Origin: Bacillus alkalisoli
Lineage (GTDB): Bacteria; Bacillota; Bacilli; Bacillales; Bacillaceae_I
Direction: 5' to 3'
NCBI RefSeq assembly: GCF_002797415.1
Contig: NZ_KZ454944.1
Location: forward strand, 395,745 to 459,744
Length of the DNA: 64,000 nucleotides
Position numbers and translations under genes: made by a program. The notes under the pieces were generated by a model, which ran no database searches, was not told the DNA's origin, and saw nothing but the letters and a program-made list of their open reading frames with translations. This document shows, one piece after another, positions 18,618-27,360 of this stretch. The first letter of the stretch is position 1. The number at the start of each line of letters is the position of its first letter.

Positions 18618-18791
18618 TTGGTTTATAGAATCTTAGTATCGCTTGCAATTCTTATTTTTATATTAGAACTATATATTTTCCCTAAATTTTTCAAATTTGA
18701 GACCGAGAATAGTGGAATATTTCTAGGATTGATACTAATTTGTATAGTTCTTTTCTATTTATTGGATAAAGTCCAAAATAAGGGAGATTAA
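18618..18791 (+). CDS. Small two-helix membrane protein
   Basis: 57 residues, TTG start with TGGAGG (18605-18610) upstream. Two hydrophobic stretches are visible: RILVSLAILIFILELYIF (residues 4-21) and IFLGLILICIVLFYLL (34-49), separated by a KFFKFETENSG loop, ending DKVQNKGD. Family not recognised. A frameshifted copy of its C-terminal half and downstream sequence sits at 44674-44790, immediately after a palindromic repeat, which argues that this was a real, duplicated gene. Confidence 0.6.
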   Translation: MVYRILVSLAILIFILELYIFPKFFKFETENSGIFLGLILICIVLFYLLDKVQNKGD

Positions 18792-18796
18792 TAGAA

Positions 18797-18812
18797 TGGA
18801 CACGGGGATAGG
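18797..18812. repeat. GGACACGGGGATAGG repeat
   Basis: Member of the GGACACNGGGACAGG family right after the small membrane gene; the decayed copy at 44787 has the repeat at the same place. Confidence 0.6.
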
Positions 18813-19116
18813 TGCTGCCCAAACATATTATGGAAAATAAAAACCAGAGCGAATCCAAATAGTTATATATGTACAACCTACTTAAAGGATTTTTTTTACC
18901 CATGTGCATGGTCAGTTACTTTTTCTAAGTAGAAAAAGTTCTATTTAAAAGAAAATCATTTTTTATAAACTATTATTCTACTAAATCTCCGTAGTACTTG
19001 AAGAATGAATGAATTACTACTTTAAAGTTGTCGTAATTATTGGATATATATGCTGATATAATATGTAGATTTTGGAAAATGCACTTACATAACGCACTTA
19101 ATAAGGAGGAATTGTT

Positions 19117-19539
19117 TTGAAGAAAATAGCAGGTTTTTCTTTTTTAGCTTTCATACTAATAATTTCCTTCGTGTTTATTTCAAATAAGAAGAGTTATTCT
19201 GATGTAACGGTTATCTATCATCTTTCAGAAAGTTTTGATGGTGGCTGTGTGTATTTACGATATAACGAAGACAATGAAAAACCGTTGGAAATAGTAAATA
19301 AAGAACTGATCATTGAAGTACCTGAAAACGGAAGAGTTATGACTTCCTCTTCTTCAGATGTTTTAACAAAATTAGGATGGCATAAAGTAAAGGCTTTTTA
19401 TGTTAACGAAAATCGGGAACGCACAGAAGAAATTCCTCATGAGAAATTTTTGAATGGTCAACAAAGCAGTACAGATAACAATCCTTTATCTGAAACATAC
19501 AGTATTTCATTTGATGGAAGGGATGGACACTGTAATTAG
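19117..19539 (+). CDS. Membrane-anchored DUF6843-like protein
   Basis: 140 residues, TTG start behind AAGGAGG. Residues 5-22 are a hydrophobic signal anchor. The exported part has GGCVYLRYN near 42, a PENGRVMTSSSSD stretch near 69 and KAFYVNENRER near 92, resembling DUF6843 proteins of Bacillus (by pattern, not searched). Two cysteines (in GGCVY and the terminal GHCN) may pair. Followed at once by a GGGACGGGG palindrome with a T run, a likely terminator. Confidence 0.7.
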   Translation: MKKIAGFSFLAFILIISFVFISNKKSYSDVTVIYHLSESFDGGCVYLRYNEDNEKPLEIVNKELIIEVPENGRVMTSSSSDVLTKLGWHKVKAFYVNENRERTEEIPHEKFLNGQQSSTDNNPLSETYSISFDGRDGHCN

Positions 19540-19561
19540 TCCTTTTTAGGAGTGCGAAGTC

Positions 19562-19610
19562 GGGACGGGGTTCCATTCACATTTTTCGTAATGTGAATAA
19601 ACCCCGTCCC
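19562..19610. repeat. REP-like palindrome A1 (GGGACGGGGTT...AACCCCGTCCC)
   Basis: About 50-bp palindrome with TTCACATT/AATGTGAA inner arms and a following T run. One of seven full copies in the window. Confidence 0.85.
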
Positions 19611-19657
19611 TGTTTTTAGTTCACTCAATACAATTGTTGTTCATAGTAGCCATTATT

Positions 19658-19866
19658 GGATTATGGGGCGGAGGTATTAGTAGCACAGTATTTAAGTCTG
19701 ACTAATAACTGAATAAAGTTCCTAGTAAAGGATACGTATCCCTTTTTCCAAAAGGATTATTTTGAGATGTAGGTGAACAAATCTGGTAGGTTGTAAAAAA
19801 TGATTATAAGGGGCAAATCAAGTAAGTCGGATTGTGCTTCTGTAAATGCCATACTAAGTTATGGGC
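19658..19866. repeat. 208-bp direct repeat, copy 2
   Basis: Second copy of 17971-18178; the two flank the small membrane gene and the DUF6843-like gene. Beyond it, 19870-20250 shows no supported feature. Confidence 0.85.
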
Positions 19867-20256
19867 GTTGCTGCAAGGTTTTATTTTAACCGAAGGGCAA
19901 GAAGCATGGAAGCGGTTGTGCAGTAACAAAGATTTTGATTATCGCATCCTTAGATAACTTTTTATTATCGAAGTTTAAAAGTGGACATGAGAATTTTTCA
20001 GTCGGTAACATCTACAAGCATTGACTTAATACTATTTTGAGATACCACATTCATAAGTTTTGGTACTCCTCTGTAGAAGTTTGTTTTCGGGAACATACAT
20101 TTAACATTTCAACAATAGGAGCATTTTTTATTTTTGTCTACGAATTTTCTACGAAAAATTATCTTCACAGTAAACTACTTACAATATTTGTATGATGTGC
20201 AATACTAGCGTACATGTCCCTTTGTTCACTATTTTTAGAAAATTCTAAATTTAGTA

Positions 20257-20317
20257 TTGACAAAACCGCAAATGGTAAATATTATATAGTTAGGTTGGTT
20301 AGGAAAGTTTACAAACT
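20257..20317 (+). promoter_or_regulatory. Promoter and possible operator of the ROK cluster
   Basis: TTGACA (20257-20262), 17-bp spacer, TATTAT (20280-20285). Downstream, AGTTT-AC-AAACT (20306-20317) is an inverted repeat over the early transcribed region and could be an operator for the ROK repressor encoded next (inference). Confidence 0.6.
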
Positions 20318-20359
20318 AACGTAGTTTAATGTCGGATTTTTTTGAGGGGCACAGTAGAT

Positions 20360-21574
20360 ATGAAACAAACTAGAAGTAACACACCTAACTATTTGAAGTA
20401 CTTAAATTCAAAGAAAATATTGCAGTTTATTCGGGATAATGAACAAACCTCGAGAGCGGATATCGCTGCTATGCTGGCAATTAGTAAGCCGACAGTCTCC
20501 TCCATCGTGGATGAATTAATTTCTGAGGAGTGGGTCCTAGAGAAAGAAGGATCAGAATCAAGTGTACTCGGGGGCAGAAAGCCGGTATTGCTCACATTCA
20601 ACCAAAATGCCCGCCTGATAGTAGGTGTCGATATTGGTGGCACCAATATCGAGGTCGGAATCGTAAATGCCTACGGGACCATCATCGGTCGCAAAGTATT
20701 AAGCACTCAATATGCGCTAAAAAAAGACCTTGTGTATGAAGCGTTCCTCGCCATTCAGAGTTTAGTGCAAACATATAACATCGATAAAAATAAAATCATG
20801 GCGGTTGGAGTAGGAGCACCAGGTATCACTGATTCAGATAACGGAGTCGTGTTAGATGCACCAAGCTTAGGTTGGAAAAACTTCGAGCTGAAAAAAGAGC
20901 TTCAACAATTACTAGAACTTCCTGTTTATGTTGAAAATGACGTCAATGTTGCGGTATTAGGCGAACAATGGAAAGGCAAGGCGAAAAATGCGGATCATTT
21001 AATCCTTATAACGTTAGGTACTGGTGTTGGCTGCGGCATTATTGTAAATGGCCAACTGTACAGAGGCGCTTCTTTTGCAGCTGGAGAAATTGGCTACATG
21101 GTAACAGATAAAAACGAAGCACTAGAAGATTATGACCATATTTTTCAAGGCTTCGGATTTTTAGACAGCCATGTTGGTGGACCTTCTATCGTAAAAAGAA
21201 TGGAACAAAAGCTAGCTACGCTTACGGACTCGCATCCCCTAAAAAACAAAGAATTATCAGCAAAGCTAATTTTTGAACATGCAATCACCCATGACCCAAT
21301 CGCAACAGAAGTCATTGAAGAAACACTGGAACATATAGCGTTTGCGCTTGTAAATGTTATCTGTATTTTCAATCCACAATGCGTCATTCTTGGCGGTGGT
21401 TTATCAAAGTCAGGACAGTGGTTTTTGCCAAAAGTGAAAGCCGTTATCGAAAAGCATCTTCCTATGAACACGGATATATATATATCAGAAATCGACGGCT
21501 TATCCTTACTAGGTGCTGGGGCATTAGTTTTACGAGAACACGAATCGTTACTAAATAATCGAGGGGGAAACTAA
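20360..21574 (+). CDS. ROK-family transcriptional regulator (NagC/XylR type)
   Basis: 404 residues from ATG 20360 (GAGGGG 9 bp upstream). N-terminal winged HTH (SRADIAAMLAISKPTVSSIVDELI, residues ~32-55), then a ROK sugar-kinase fold: GVDIGGTNIEVGI near 88, ENDVNVAVLGE near 193, TLGTGVGCGI near 217, and ROK C-terminal CIFNPQCVILGGG. The usual zinc-site cysteines are not obvious, since the HxGxxxCxCG-type motif is replaced around residue 248. Likely represses the following transporter and nagB genes until an amino-sugar ligand binds. Confidence 0.9.
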   Translation: MKQTRSNTPNYLKYLNSKKILQFIRDNEQTSRADIAAMLAISKPTVSSIVDELISEEWVLEKEGSESSVLGGRKPVLLTFNQNARLIVGVDIGGTNIEVGIVNAYGTIIGRKVLSTQYALKKDLVYEAFLAIQSLVQTYNIDKNKIMAVGVGAPGITDSDNGVVLDAPSLGWKNFELKKELQQLLELPVYVENDVNVAVLGEQWKGKAKNADHLILITLGTGVGCGIIVNGQLYRGASFAAGEIGYMVTDKNEALEDYDHIFQGFGFLDSHVGGPSIVKRMEQKLATLTDSHPLKNKELSAKLIFEHAITHDPIATEVIEETLEHIAFALVNVICIFNPQCVILGGGLSKSGQWFLPKVKAVIEKHLPMNTDIYISEIDGLSLLGAGALVLREHESLLNNRGGN

Positions 21575-21575
21575 A

Positions 21576-23048
21576 TTGGCAAAACGCTCAAAGCGATATA
21601 TTGATATACAGCTAGAGCCAACGTACCGACATACACGAGATCATTTTTATCAACACATTATGGAAATCAATTTAGCGCACGTATTAATGCTACGAGATCA
21701 AGCGATTTTAGACAGTGACGATGCAAGAGAAATTTTAGATGCTACATATAAATTGTATAAACAAAGCTACACAAAAGAGTACGATGACCGTTATGAAGAT
21801 TTATTTTTCATGCTAGAAGCAGACCTTACAGAAATAATAGGTCCGATGTTAGTTGGAAACATGCATATCGCGTTCAGTCGAAACGATATGGACACGACGA
21901 TGTTTCGCATGTTTTGGAGAGAAAAAATTACCACCTGGCTAGACAAAGTAAATGCTCTACGACGAACCATTTTAGCTCTTGTTAAGGAACATAAACATAC
22001 AATCATGACCGCCCACACACATAATCAGCAAGCACAACCTACGACTCTCGCACACTACTTATTAGCTGTAGAAAATAACCTCCAACGTGATACAAAAAGA
22101 GGGCTGGAGCTTTATAAACGAATCAATGTCTCGCCAATGGGAGCGGCAGCCCTATCGACAACAGGATTTAATATAGACCGCCATCATATAGGTACCCAGC
22201 TAGGCTTTGATTCCCCAATGGCCAATTCTTATGACGCCATTTCGGCATCCGATTTTATGATGGAAATTAGTAGTGTACTTTCTATTTCGCTATCCTCTAT
22301 TTCTAGATTCGTATACGATTTAATTTTTATGACGACGAACGAAGTGAACACGCTTCGTTTACATGACCAGCATGTTCAAACATCCAGTATCATGCCACAA
22401 AAAAGAAACCCATCTGCACTCGAACATACGAGAGCTTCCATTAGTAAAGCGATGGGCGAGCTTCAAGGAACCATGTTTTTAACACATAATGTGCCACTCG
22501 GAGACATAGTCGACATTGGCGATGATATTCAAATGCCACTATACTCCGGCTACTCACAAACAATCAATATATTAGACATTTTAACGGAAATTTTAGAGCA
22601 CGGTACATTCCATAAAGAGCGCTTACTTTACCACGCGCAAAATGGTTTCTCGACTGTAACCGAACTGGCAGACGTTTTAGTACGAAACTATGAAGTGCCA
22701 TTTCGAATCTCACATGGAATTGTAAGTAAGTTTGTAAAAGAGCTTTTAGCAGAAGGAAATGACCTTACAAATGGAAGCGCTAACAAGGTAAATAAAATTG
22801 CTCAACATGAGTTTCAATTATTGTTAAACGTTTCAGAAGAAGATTATCGGAAAGCGGTTTGTCCGAAAAACTTTATTAACGTTCGCGACATACTCGGTGG
22901 ACCAGCGGCAACAGAAGTCGAAAACCAATATGTGACTTGCCTTGAAACGTTAACGTATGACGAAAGCTGGGTAAAGGCAACGTTTGAAAAACTAGATAAC
23001 TATATTCTGAGGCTTCATGAAACGGTAGAAATGAGTATTAAACGATAG
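21576..23048 (+). CDS. Argininosuccinate lyase-like enzyme in a sugar-uptake operon
   Basis: 490-residue member of the aspartase/fumarase superfamily closest in pattern to argininosuccinate lyase. Visible: THNQQAQPTTLAHYL near 149 (substrate/base region) and the signature SSIMPQKRNPSALEH near 272 with catalytic Ser, Lys and Glu. Slightly longer than typical ArgH (~460). TTG start two bases after the ROK stop with GAGGGGG upstream, so co-transcribed with a sugar cluster rather than with argG. That context suggests another C-N lyase substrate; true ArgH activity cannot be excluded. Confidence 0.82.
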   Translation: MAKRSKRYIDIQLEPTYRHTRDHFYQHIMEINLAHVLMLRDQAILDSDDAREILDATYKLYKQSYTKEYDDRYEDLFFMLEADLTEIIGPMLVGNMHIAFSRNDMDTTMFRMFWREKITTWLDKVNALRRTILALVKEHKHTIMTAHTHNQQAQPTTLAHYLLAVENNLQRDTKRGLELYKRINVSPMGAAALSTTGFNIDRHHIGTQLGFDSPMANSYDAISASDFMMEISSVLSISLSSISRFVYDLIFMTTNEVNTLRLHDQHVQTSSIMPQKRNPSALEHTRASISKAMGELQGTMFLTHNVPLGDIVDIGDDIQMPLYSGYSQTINILDILTEILEHGTFHKERLLYHAQNGFSTVTELADVLVRNYEVPFRISHGIVSKFVKELLAEGNDLTNGSANKVNKIAQHEFQLLLNVSEEDYRKAVCPKNFINVRDILGGPAATEVENQYVTCLETLTYDESWVKATFEKLDNYILRLHETVEMSIKR

Positions 23049-23109
23049 TAACACGGAGTTGAGGTTACACTTTAACTCCTATTATAAAAAGCAATCGAGG
23101 GGGATAAAA

Positions 23110-24405
23110 ATGAGAAAATCGTTAGTGCTGTTATTAGTTTTGTTGCTTGGTGTATTTGCTGCAGCTTGTAGTAGTGACGAAAAAACGACAAGTGGAACGG
23201 ATGGAGACATCATTGAAATTGAGTATTGGCAATACCATTTCGAGTCAAAAGTGAGCTTAGTTGACGAGTTAATTAAAGAGTTTGAAGATGCGAACCCTGG
23301 AATCAAAGTAAAACATACGACATTTCCTTATGATCAATTTAATGAGAGGGTAGCGGCACAAGTACCTGCAGGACGTGGTCCAGATGTGATCAACTTATTT
23401 TACGGATGGGTTCCTAGATACGTAGATTCTGGCTACTTACAGCCACTGCCGCAAGACGCATTCCCGCACGATATGATAGAATCTGAGTTTTTCCCGATGG
23501 TGGAATCTGTCAAGCTAGACGGGGAATATTGGACGATACCAACTGCTGTAAGAACCATTGCGTTATTTTATAATAAAGACCTTTTCGAAGAAGCTGGCTT
23601 AGATCCAAATAGCCCTCCGACAACATGGGATGAATTAGTAGACTATTCGGTGAAGCTAACAAAGCGCGACAACAACGGAAGAATACAACAAGCTGGTCTA
23701 GCTTGGGAGCCAAGTCAACAAGGGCACCACTGGTTTAGAGATGCGTTATTGTATCAAGCTGGCGGCCAGGGTTTAAGTGAAGACCGTAAAAAAATCTTAT
23801 GGGCACAATCACCTGCTGGTTTAGAAGCATTCAGATACTGGTTAGATTTTGCAACAGAGCACAAGGTAGGAGAGCGTAACTTCTACACAGATGATGTAAC
23901 GGCGTTTAAAACAGGAAACGCAGCAATGAACATTGATGGATCCTTCCGTATCGGTACATTACAAAATGATACACCAGACTTAAACTACGGAATTGCGCCA
24001 CTTCCTGCGAAAAATGGCATGAAAGCAACACAATCTTCTTTCTGGAGTAACGGCATCACTTCTAAAGTAGAAGGAGAAAAGTTAGAAGCATCGGTGAAAT
24101 TCCTTCAGTTCTTAACAAGTGAAGAAGTAATGGAAAGATGGTTAGACAAAATCGGAGAGCTTCCTGCAAGAGAAAAAGTAGCATTCCAAGACAAATATTT
24201 AAACCATGAACTATACGGTGCGTTCATCGAGCAGCTACCGTATGCAAATGCCCATTTCTTCGTGGATGAAAGTAGAGAAAGAGATTTAGTCATTCAAGCG
24301 GTAGACCGAGTTCTATTACAAGGTGTATCCCCAGAAGATGCTTATAAAGAGCTAGTAGACGGTACACAAAGTCTGTTTGATGAGTATTGGTCTAAGAAAG
24401 ATTAA
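23110..24405 (+). CDS. Sugar ABC transporter substrate-binding lipoprotein
   Basis: 431 residues from ATG 23110 (GAGGGGG upstream; an in-frame start at 23059 lacks a site). Type II lipoprotein signal with lipobox FAAAC at about residue 20. The mature part is a family-1 extracellular solute-binding protein: IEIEYWQYHFES, AQVPAGRGPDVINLFYGW, WTIPTAVRTIALFYNKDLFEEAGL, TGNAAMNIDGSF. Binds a sugar or oligosaccharide, probably amino-sugar-containing given nagB downstream. Followed by an attenuating hairpin. Confidence 0.9.
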   Translation: MRKSLVLLLVLLLGVFAAACSSDEKTTSGTDGDIIEIEYWQYHFESKVSLVDELIKEFEDANPGIKVKHTTFPYDQFNERVAAQVPAGRGPDVINLFYGWVPRYVDSGYLQPLPQDAFPHDMIESEFFPMVESVKLDGEYWTIPTAVRTIALFYNKDLFEEAGLDPNSPPTTWDELVDYSVKLTKRDNNGRIQQAGLAWEPSQQGHHWFRDALLYQAGGQGLSEDRKKILWAQSPAGLEAFRYWLDFATEHKVGERNFYTDDVTAFKTGNAAMNIDGSFRIGTLQNDTPDLNYGIAPLPAKNGMKATQSSFWSNGITSKVEGEKLEASVKFLQFLTSEEVMERWLDKIGELPAREKVAFQDKYLNHELYGAFIEQLPYANAHFFVDESRERDLVIQAVDRVLLQGVSPEDAYKELVDGTQSLFDEYWSKKD

Positions 24406-24415
24406 GTAGTTTGAG

Positions 24416-24446
24416 AGAAGAGGGACGATGAATATCGTCCTTCTTT
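24416..24446 (+). terminator. Intra-operon hairpin after substrate-binding gene
   Basis: AGAAGAGGGACGAT/ATCGTCCTTCTT stem-loop followed by T4. Probably a partial terminator or mRNA stabiliser giving more binding protein than permease. Confidence 0.65.
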
Positions 24447-24554
24447 TAAAAATAGATACATAGTTTTCTGCAAACCAAAAAGTAATGTTCATTGTGTAAC
24501 ATGAGCGGATTCTGGCCATGAACACAACCACTGTTTTCATAGGAGGTAATAGTA

Positions 24555-25514
24555 ATGGCTGAGCCATCTTATCAACCGAGTACACCTACTAAACCTAAAC
24601 CGAAGAAGAAAAGATTTACGAAACCGAACTTAACATTAAAACAAAGCCAATATTTATTCGTCTATGTCTGCCTCTTACTACCATTAATTTTTTATCTAGG
24701 AATTCGAATCGCACCAACCTTATATACATTTAATATTGGATTTAGAGAATGGAACATTTTATCGCCAGAAAAACCGTTCGTTGGATTGGATAACTACAAA
24801 ACACTAATGGCAGATCCTATTTTCAAAAAGTCGTTATGGAACACGTTAATTTTTATCGTTCTTGGGGTTGCTGGCCAAGTAATCATCGGGCTTGCGATCG
24901 CTTTATTGTTACAACGAATTAATACGTTCGTTGGGATATTTCGTGTTATTTATTTTATTCCGTACGTCACAAGTATTGTAGCAATAAGCTGGGTATTCAA
25001 ATGGCTATTTATGAACAACGGAATTATCAATGAACTTTTAGTAACGATTGGAATACCTCCGCAGTTATTTTTAAATTCTCCAGACCAAGCAATTTATATC
25101 ATTATTGGAACGATGATTTGGCAAGGACTAGGTTTTCAAATGATTATTTTCTTAGCCGGTTTAGAAAATATCCCGAAAATGTTTTACGAGGCAGCAGAAG
25201 TGGACGGAGCGAACAGTTGGCAAAAGTTTAAAGACATCACCATCCCGCTGTTAAATCCAACGCTCGTCTTCTCGGTCGTTATCGGAAGTATCACCTTTAT
25301 TCAAGTGTCCTTCACACAAGTAGTCAATATGAGTGTGGATAGCGCAGGTGGACCGTTACACTCCACGATTTCTGTTGTTGTCTATATTTATCAGTTGGCG
25401 TTTAGACAATATAGCATGGGGTTAGCTTCAGCAGCTACGGTCATCTTGTTCTTATTTATTCTGGCGTTAACGATTTTCCAAATGAAAGTACTATCTAAGA
25501 AGTTTGATTATTAA
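24555..25514 (+). CDS. Sugar ABC transporter permease (MalF-like)
   Basis: 319 residues, ATG behind AGGAGG. N-terminal basic tail (PKPKPKKKRF) then six predicted membrane helices starting YLFVYVCLLLPLIFYLGI. The cytoplasmic EAA loop is YEAAEVDGANSWQKFKDITIPLL near 218, which docks the ATPase. No ATPase gene is present here; as in many Bacillus CUT1 systems a shared MsmX-type ATPase is likely supplied in trans (inference). Confidence 0.92.
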   Translation: MAEPSYQPSTPTKPKPKKKRFTKPNLTLKQSQYLFVYVCLLLPLIFYLGIRIAPTLYTFNIGFREWNILSPEKPFVGLDNYKTLMADPIFKKSLWNTLIFIVLGVAGQVIIGLAIALLLQRINTFVGIFRVIYFIPYVTSIVAISWVFKWLFMNNGIINELLVTIGIPPQLFLNSPDQAIYIIIGTMIWQGLGFQMIIFLAGLENIPKMFYEAAEVDGANSWQKFKDITIPLLNPTLVFSVVIGSITFIQVSFTQVVNMSVDSAGGPLHSTISVVVYIYQLAFRQYSMGLASAATVILFLFILALTIFQMKVLSKKFDY

Positions 25515-25530
25515 TAAGGAGGGAAAAATC

Positions 25531-26346
25531 ATGGAAAAACAGAAAAAATCAATCATCGTATATGCATTACTAATCTTAGGTTCCATTATAATGATTTTCC
25601 CATTCATCTGGATGGTGTCCACTTCCTTAAAATCAGCCTTAGATGTATATACACTTAGTATCATCCCGGAAAATCCAACATTCGAAAACTACCGCCGAAT
25701 TTTTCAAGATTCCTTATTTCCGCGCTGGTTTATAAACAGTATTATTGTAGCGGTTGTTACAACCATTAGTGTTGTCTTTTTCGATTCATTAGTCGGCTAC
25801 ATTATTGCTAAGTTTAAGTTTATTGGCAAGAGCATTATTTTTATTGCGATATTAAGTACGTTAATGGTTCCGACAGAAATGCTTATTATCCCTTGGTATA
25901 TTATGAGTTCTGAGTTTGGGTGGACGAATAGTTATTGGGGGCTCATTTTCCCAGGTTTAATGACTGGCTTTGGTGTATTTTTAATGAAGCAATTCATGGA
26001 AGGTATTCCGGACGACTTGCTAGATGCAGCAAGAATTGATGGCTTAGGCGAGTTTCAAATCTTCTGGAGAGTAGCCATTCCTCAAGTATGGCCAGCGATT
26101 TCCGCACTATTCATTTTCTCGTTCTTAAGTAACTGGAATGCGTTCTTATGGCCGTTAATTGTAACAGATTCTTCCGAACTATACACGTTACCAGTCGGTT
26201 TATCGTATTTCGCATCAGGTGAGTTTGAATCAAGATGGGAGCTCATTATGGCAGGCGCAACAATCACAGCCCTACCTTTAATACTAGTATTTTTCTTATT
26301 ACAAAAGCACATCATAAAAGGAATTACTTTAACGGGTATGAAGTGA
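25531..26346 (+). CDS. Sugar ABC transporter permease (MalG-like)
   Basis: 271 residues from ATG 25531 (AAGGAGGG upstream; an in-frame ATC-preceded upstream start is unlikely). Six-helix CUT1 inner-membrane component; EAA loop LLDAARIDGLGEFQIFWRVAIPQ near 165-187, and the usual C-terminal GLTLTGMK-like ending (GITLTGMK). Sits 16 bp after the MalF-like gene. Partner of the upstream permease and binding protein. Confidence 0.93.
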   Translation: MEKQKKSIIVYALLILGSIIMIFPFIWMVSTSLKSALDVYTLSIIPENPTFENYRRIFQDSLFPRWFINSIIVAVVTTISVVFFDSLVGYIIAKFKFIGKSIIFIAILSTLMVPTEMLIIPWYIMSSEFGWTNSYWGLIFPGLMTGFGVFLMKQFMEGIPDDLLDAARIDGLGEFQIFWRVAIPQVWPAISALFIFSFLSNWNAFLWPLIVTDSSELYTLPVGLSYFASGEFESRWELIMAGATITALPLILVFFLLQKHIIKGITLTGMK

Positions 26347-26350
26347 TTTG

Positions 26351-26384
26351 GGAAGCCATGTAGAGATTGTATTACATGGCTTTC
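26351..26384 (+). terminator. Hairpin between permease and nagB
   Basis: GGAAGCCATGTA/TACATGGCTTTC stem followed by TTTTTAT, just before the nagB ribosome site. Confidence 0.7.
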
Positions 26385-26409
26385 TTTTTATGTAAGGAGG
26401 ACAAAAGTT

Positions 26410-27153
26410 ATGAGAGTAGATGTTCAGACGGAAGTTGGGAATAACATGAGGATCGTGAAAGTGAATAGTTATGAAGAAATGAGCGTTATGGCAGCTGAGC
26501 TGTTGATGAAACGAGTCCAACAAAATCCTTTTTTGACAGTAGGATTAGCAACTGGTGGGACTCCGAAGCGAATGTATGAAATTTTAGTAGAAAAGTTTAG
26601 GGCAACTGGTGCGCCTTCTTATGAGAATGTAAAAACATTTAATTTGGACGAATATATTGGGCTGCAGAAAACGCACGAGAATAGCTACTATTATTATATG
26701 AATAAACATTTGTTTAGCGGAATTAATGTGAAAAAAGAAAACACAAACATTCCGAATGGGATTTCCAATAATCATGAGGAAGAATGTCAGCGCTATGAGC
26801 GATTGATTGAAAATGCAGGAGGGATAGATCTGCAAATTCTTGGGATTGGGAAAAATGGTCATATCGGGTTTAATGAACCTGGAACTTCCTTCACTTCCAA
26901 AACACATATCGTGACTTTAACAAGCTCCACCCGAAAAGCAAATGAAAGATACTTTTCAAGCTTAAACGAAGTTCCAACGCAAGCTATCACCATGGGCATC
27001 CAAACAATCATGAAAAGCAAAGAAATCATCCTCCTAGCCTCAGGGAAATCCAAATCCCAAGCAATCGAACAACTACTAAAAGGCAACCTAACCGAACAAT
27101 TCCCAGCCTCTATCTTAAACACCCACTCCAACACCACCTTGTTGTGGACATAG
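26410..27153 (+). CDS. nagB: Glucosamine-6-phosphate deaminase, shortened C-terminus
   Basis: Converts glucosamine-6-phosphate to fructose-6-phosphate and ammonia. 247 residues from ATG 26410 (AAGGAGG upstream). Active-site motifs are intact: GLATGGTPKRMY near 44, FNLDEYIGL near 82, GIGKNGHIGFNEPG near 145 and SASxxKA-type loop. The protein stops at HSNTTLLWT where NagB normally continues for roughly another 10-20 residues. A one-base change around 27140 would explain this, and a MITE-bearing repeat begins 24 bp later. Function may be kept since the active site is complete. Confidence 0.88.
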   Translation: MRVDVQTEVGNNMRIVKVNSYEEMSVMAAELLMKRVQQNPFLTVGLATGGTPKRMYEILVEKFRATGAPSYENVKTFNLDEYIGLQKTHENSYYYYMNKHLFSGINVKKENTNIPNGISNNHEEECQRYERLIENAGGIDLQILGIGKNGHIGFNEPGTSFTSKTHIVTLTSSTRKANERYFSSLNEVPTQAITMGIQTIMKSKEIILLASGKSKSQAIEQLLKGNLTEQFPASILNTHSNTTLLWT

Positions 27154-27176
27154 GGTAGGCTGAGACTGCTGGAAGA

Positions 27177-27193
27177 GGACACGGGGACAGTTT
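27177..27193. repeat. GGACACGGGGACAGTTT repeat
   Basis: GGACACNGGGACAGG-family member, split from its right half by the MITE at 27194-27351; the last 9 bp (GGACAGTTT) are duplicated at 27352-27360. Confidence 0.7.
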
Positions 27194-27351
27194 GAGGCCG
27201 CTGAAAAAGTCCAACTTTTAAAAAGTAAAAATAATGTGCAAGAAAATGACGCTCTAGATTCGCTTCTAAGCGACGTTTCTGTGATAGGTAGACATTTTTG
27301 ACCCCCTAAAAAACATTGTTTTTTTAAAAAGGCGACTTTTTCAGTGGCCTC
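27194..27351. mobile_element. 158-bp MITE with 9-bp target duplication
   Basis: Terminal inverted repeats GAGGCCGCTGAAAAAGTC and its complement GACTTTTTCAGTGGCCTC (one mismatch), flanked by direct GGACAGTTT copies at 27185-27193 and 27352-27360. No coding capacity. The GGCCACTGAAAAAGTC end resembles IS1182-type termini of Bacillus, so such a transposase could mobilise it (inference). Confidence 0.8.
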
Positions 27352-27360
27352 GGACAGTTT

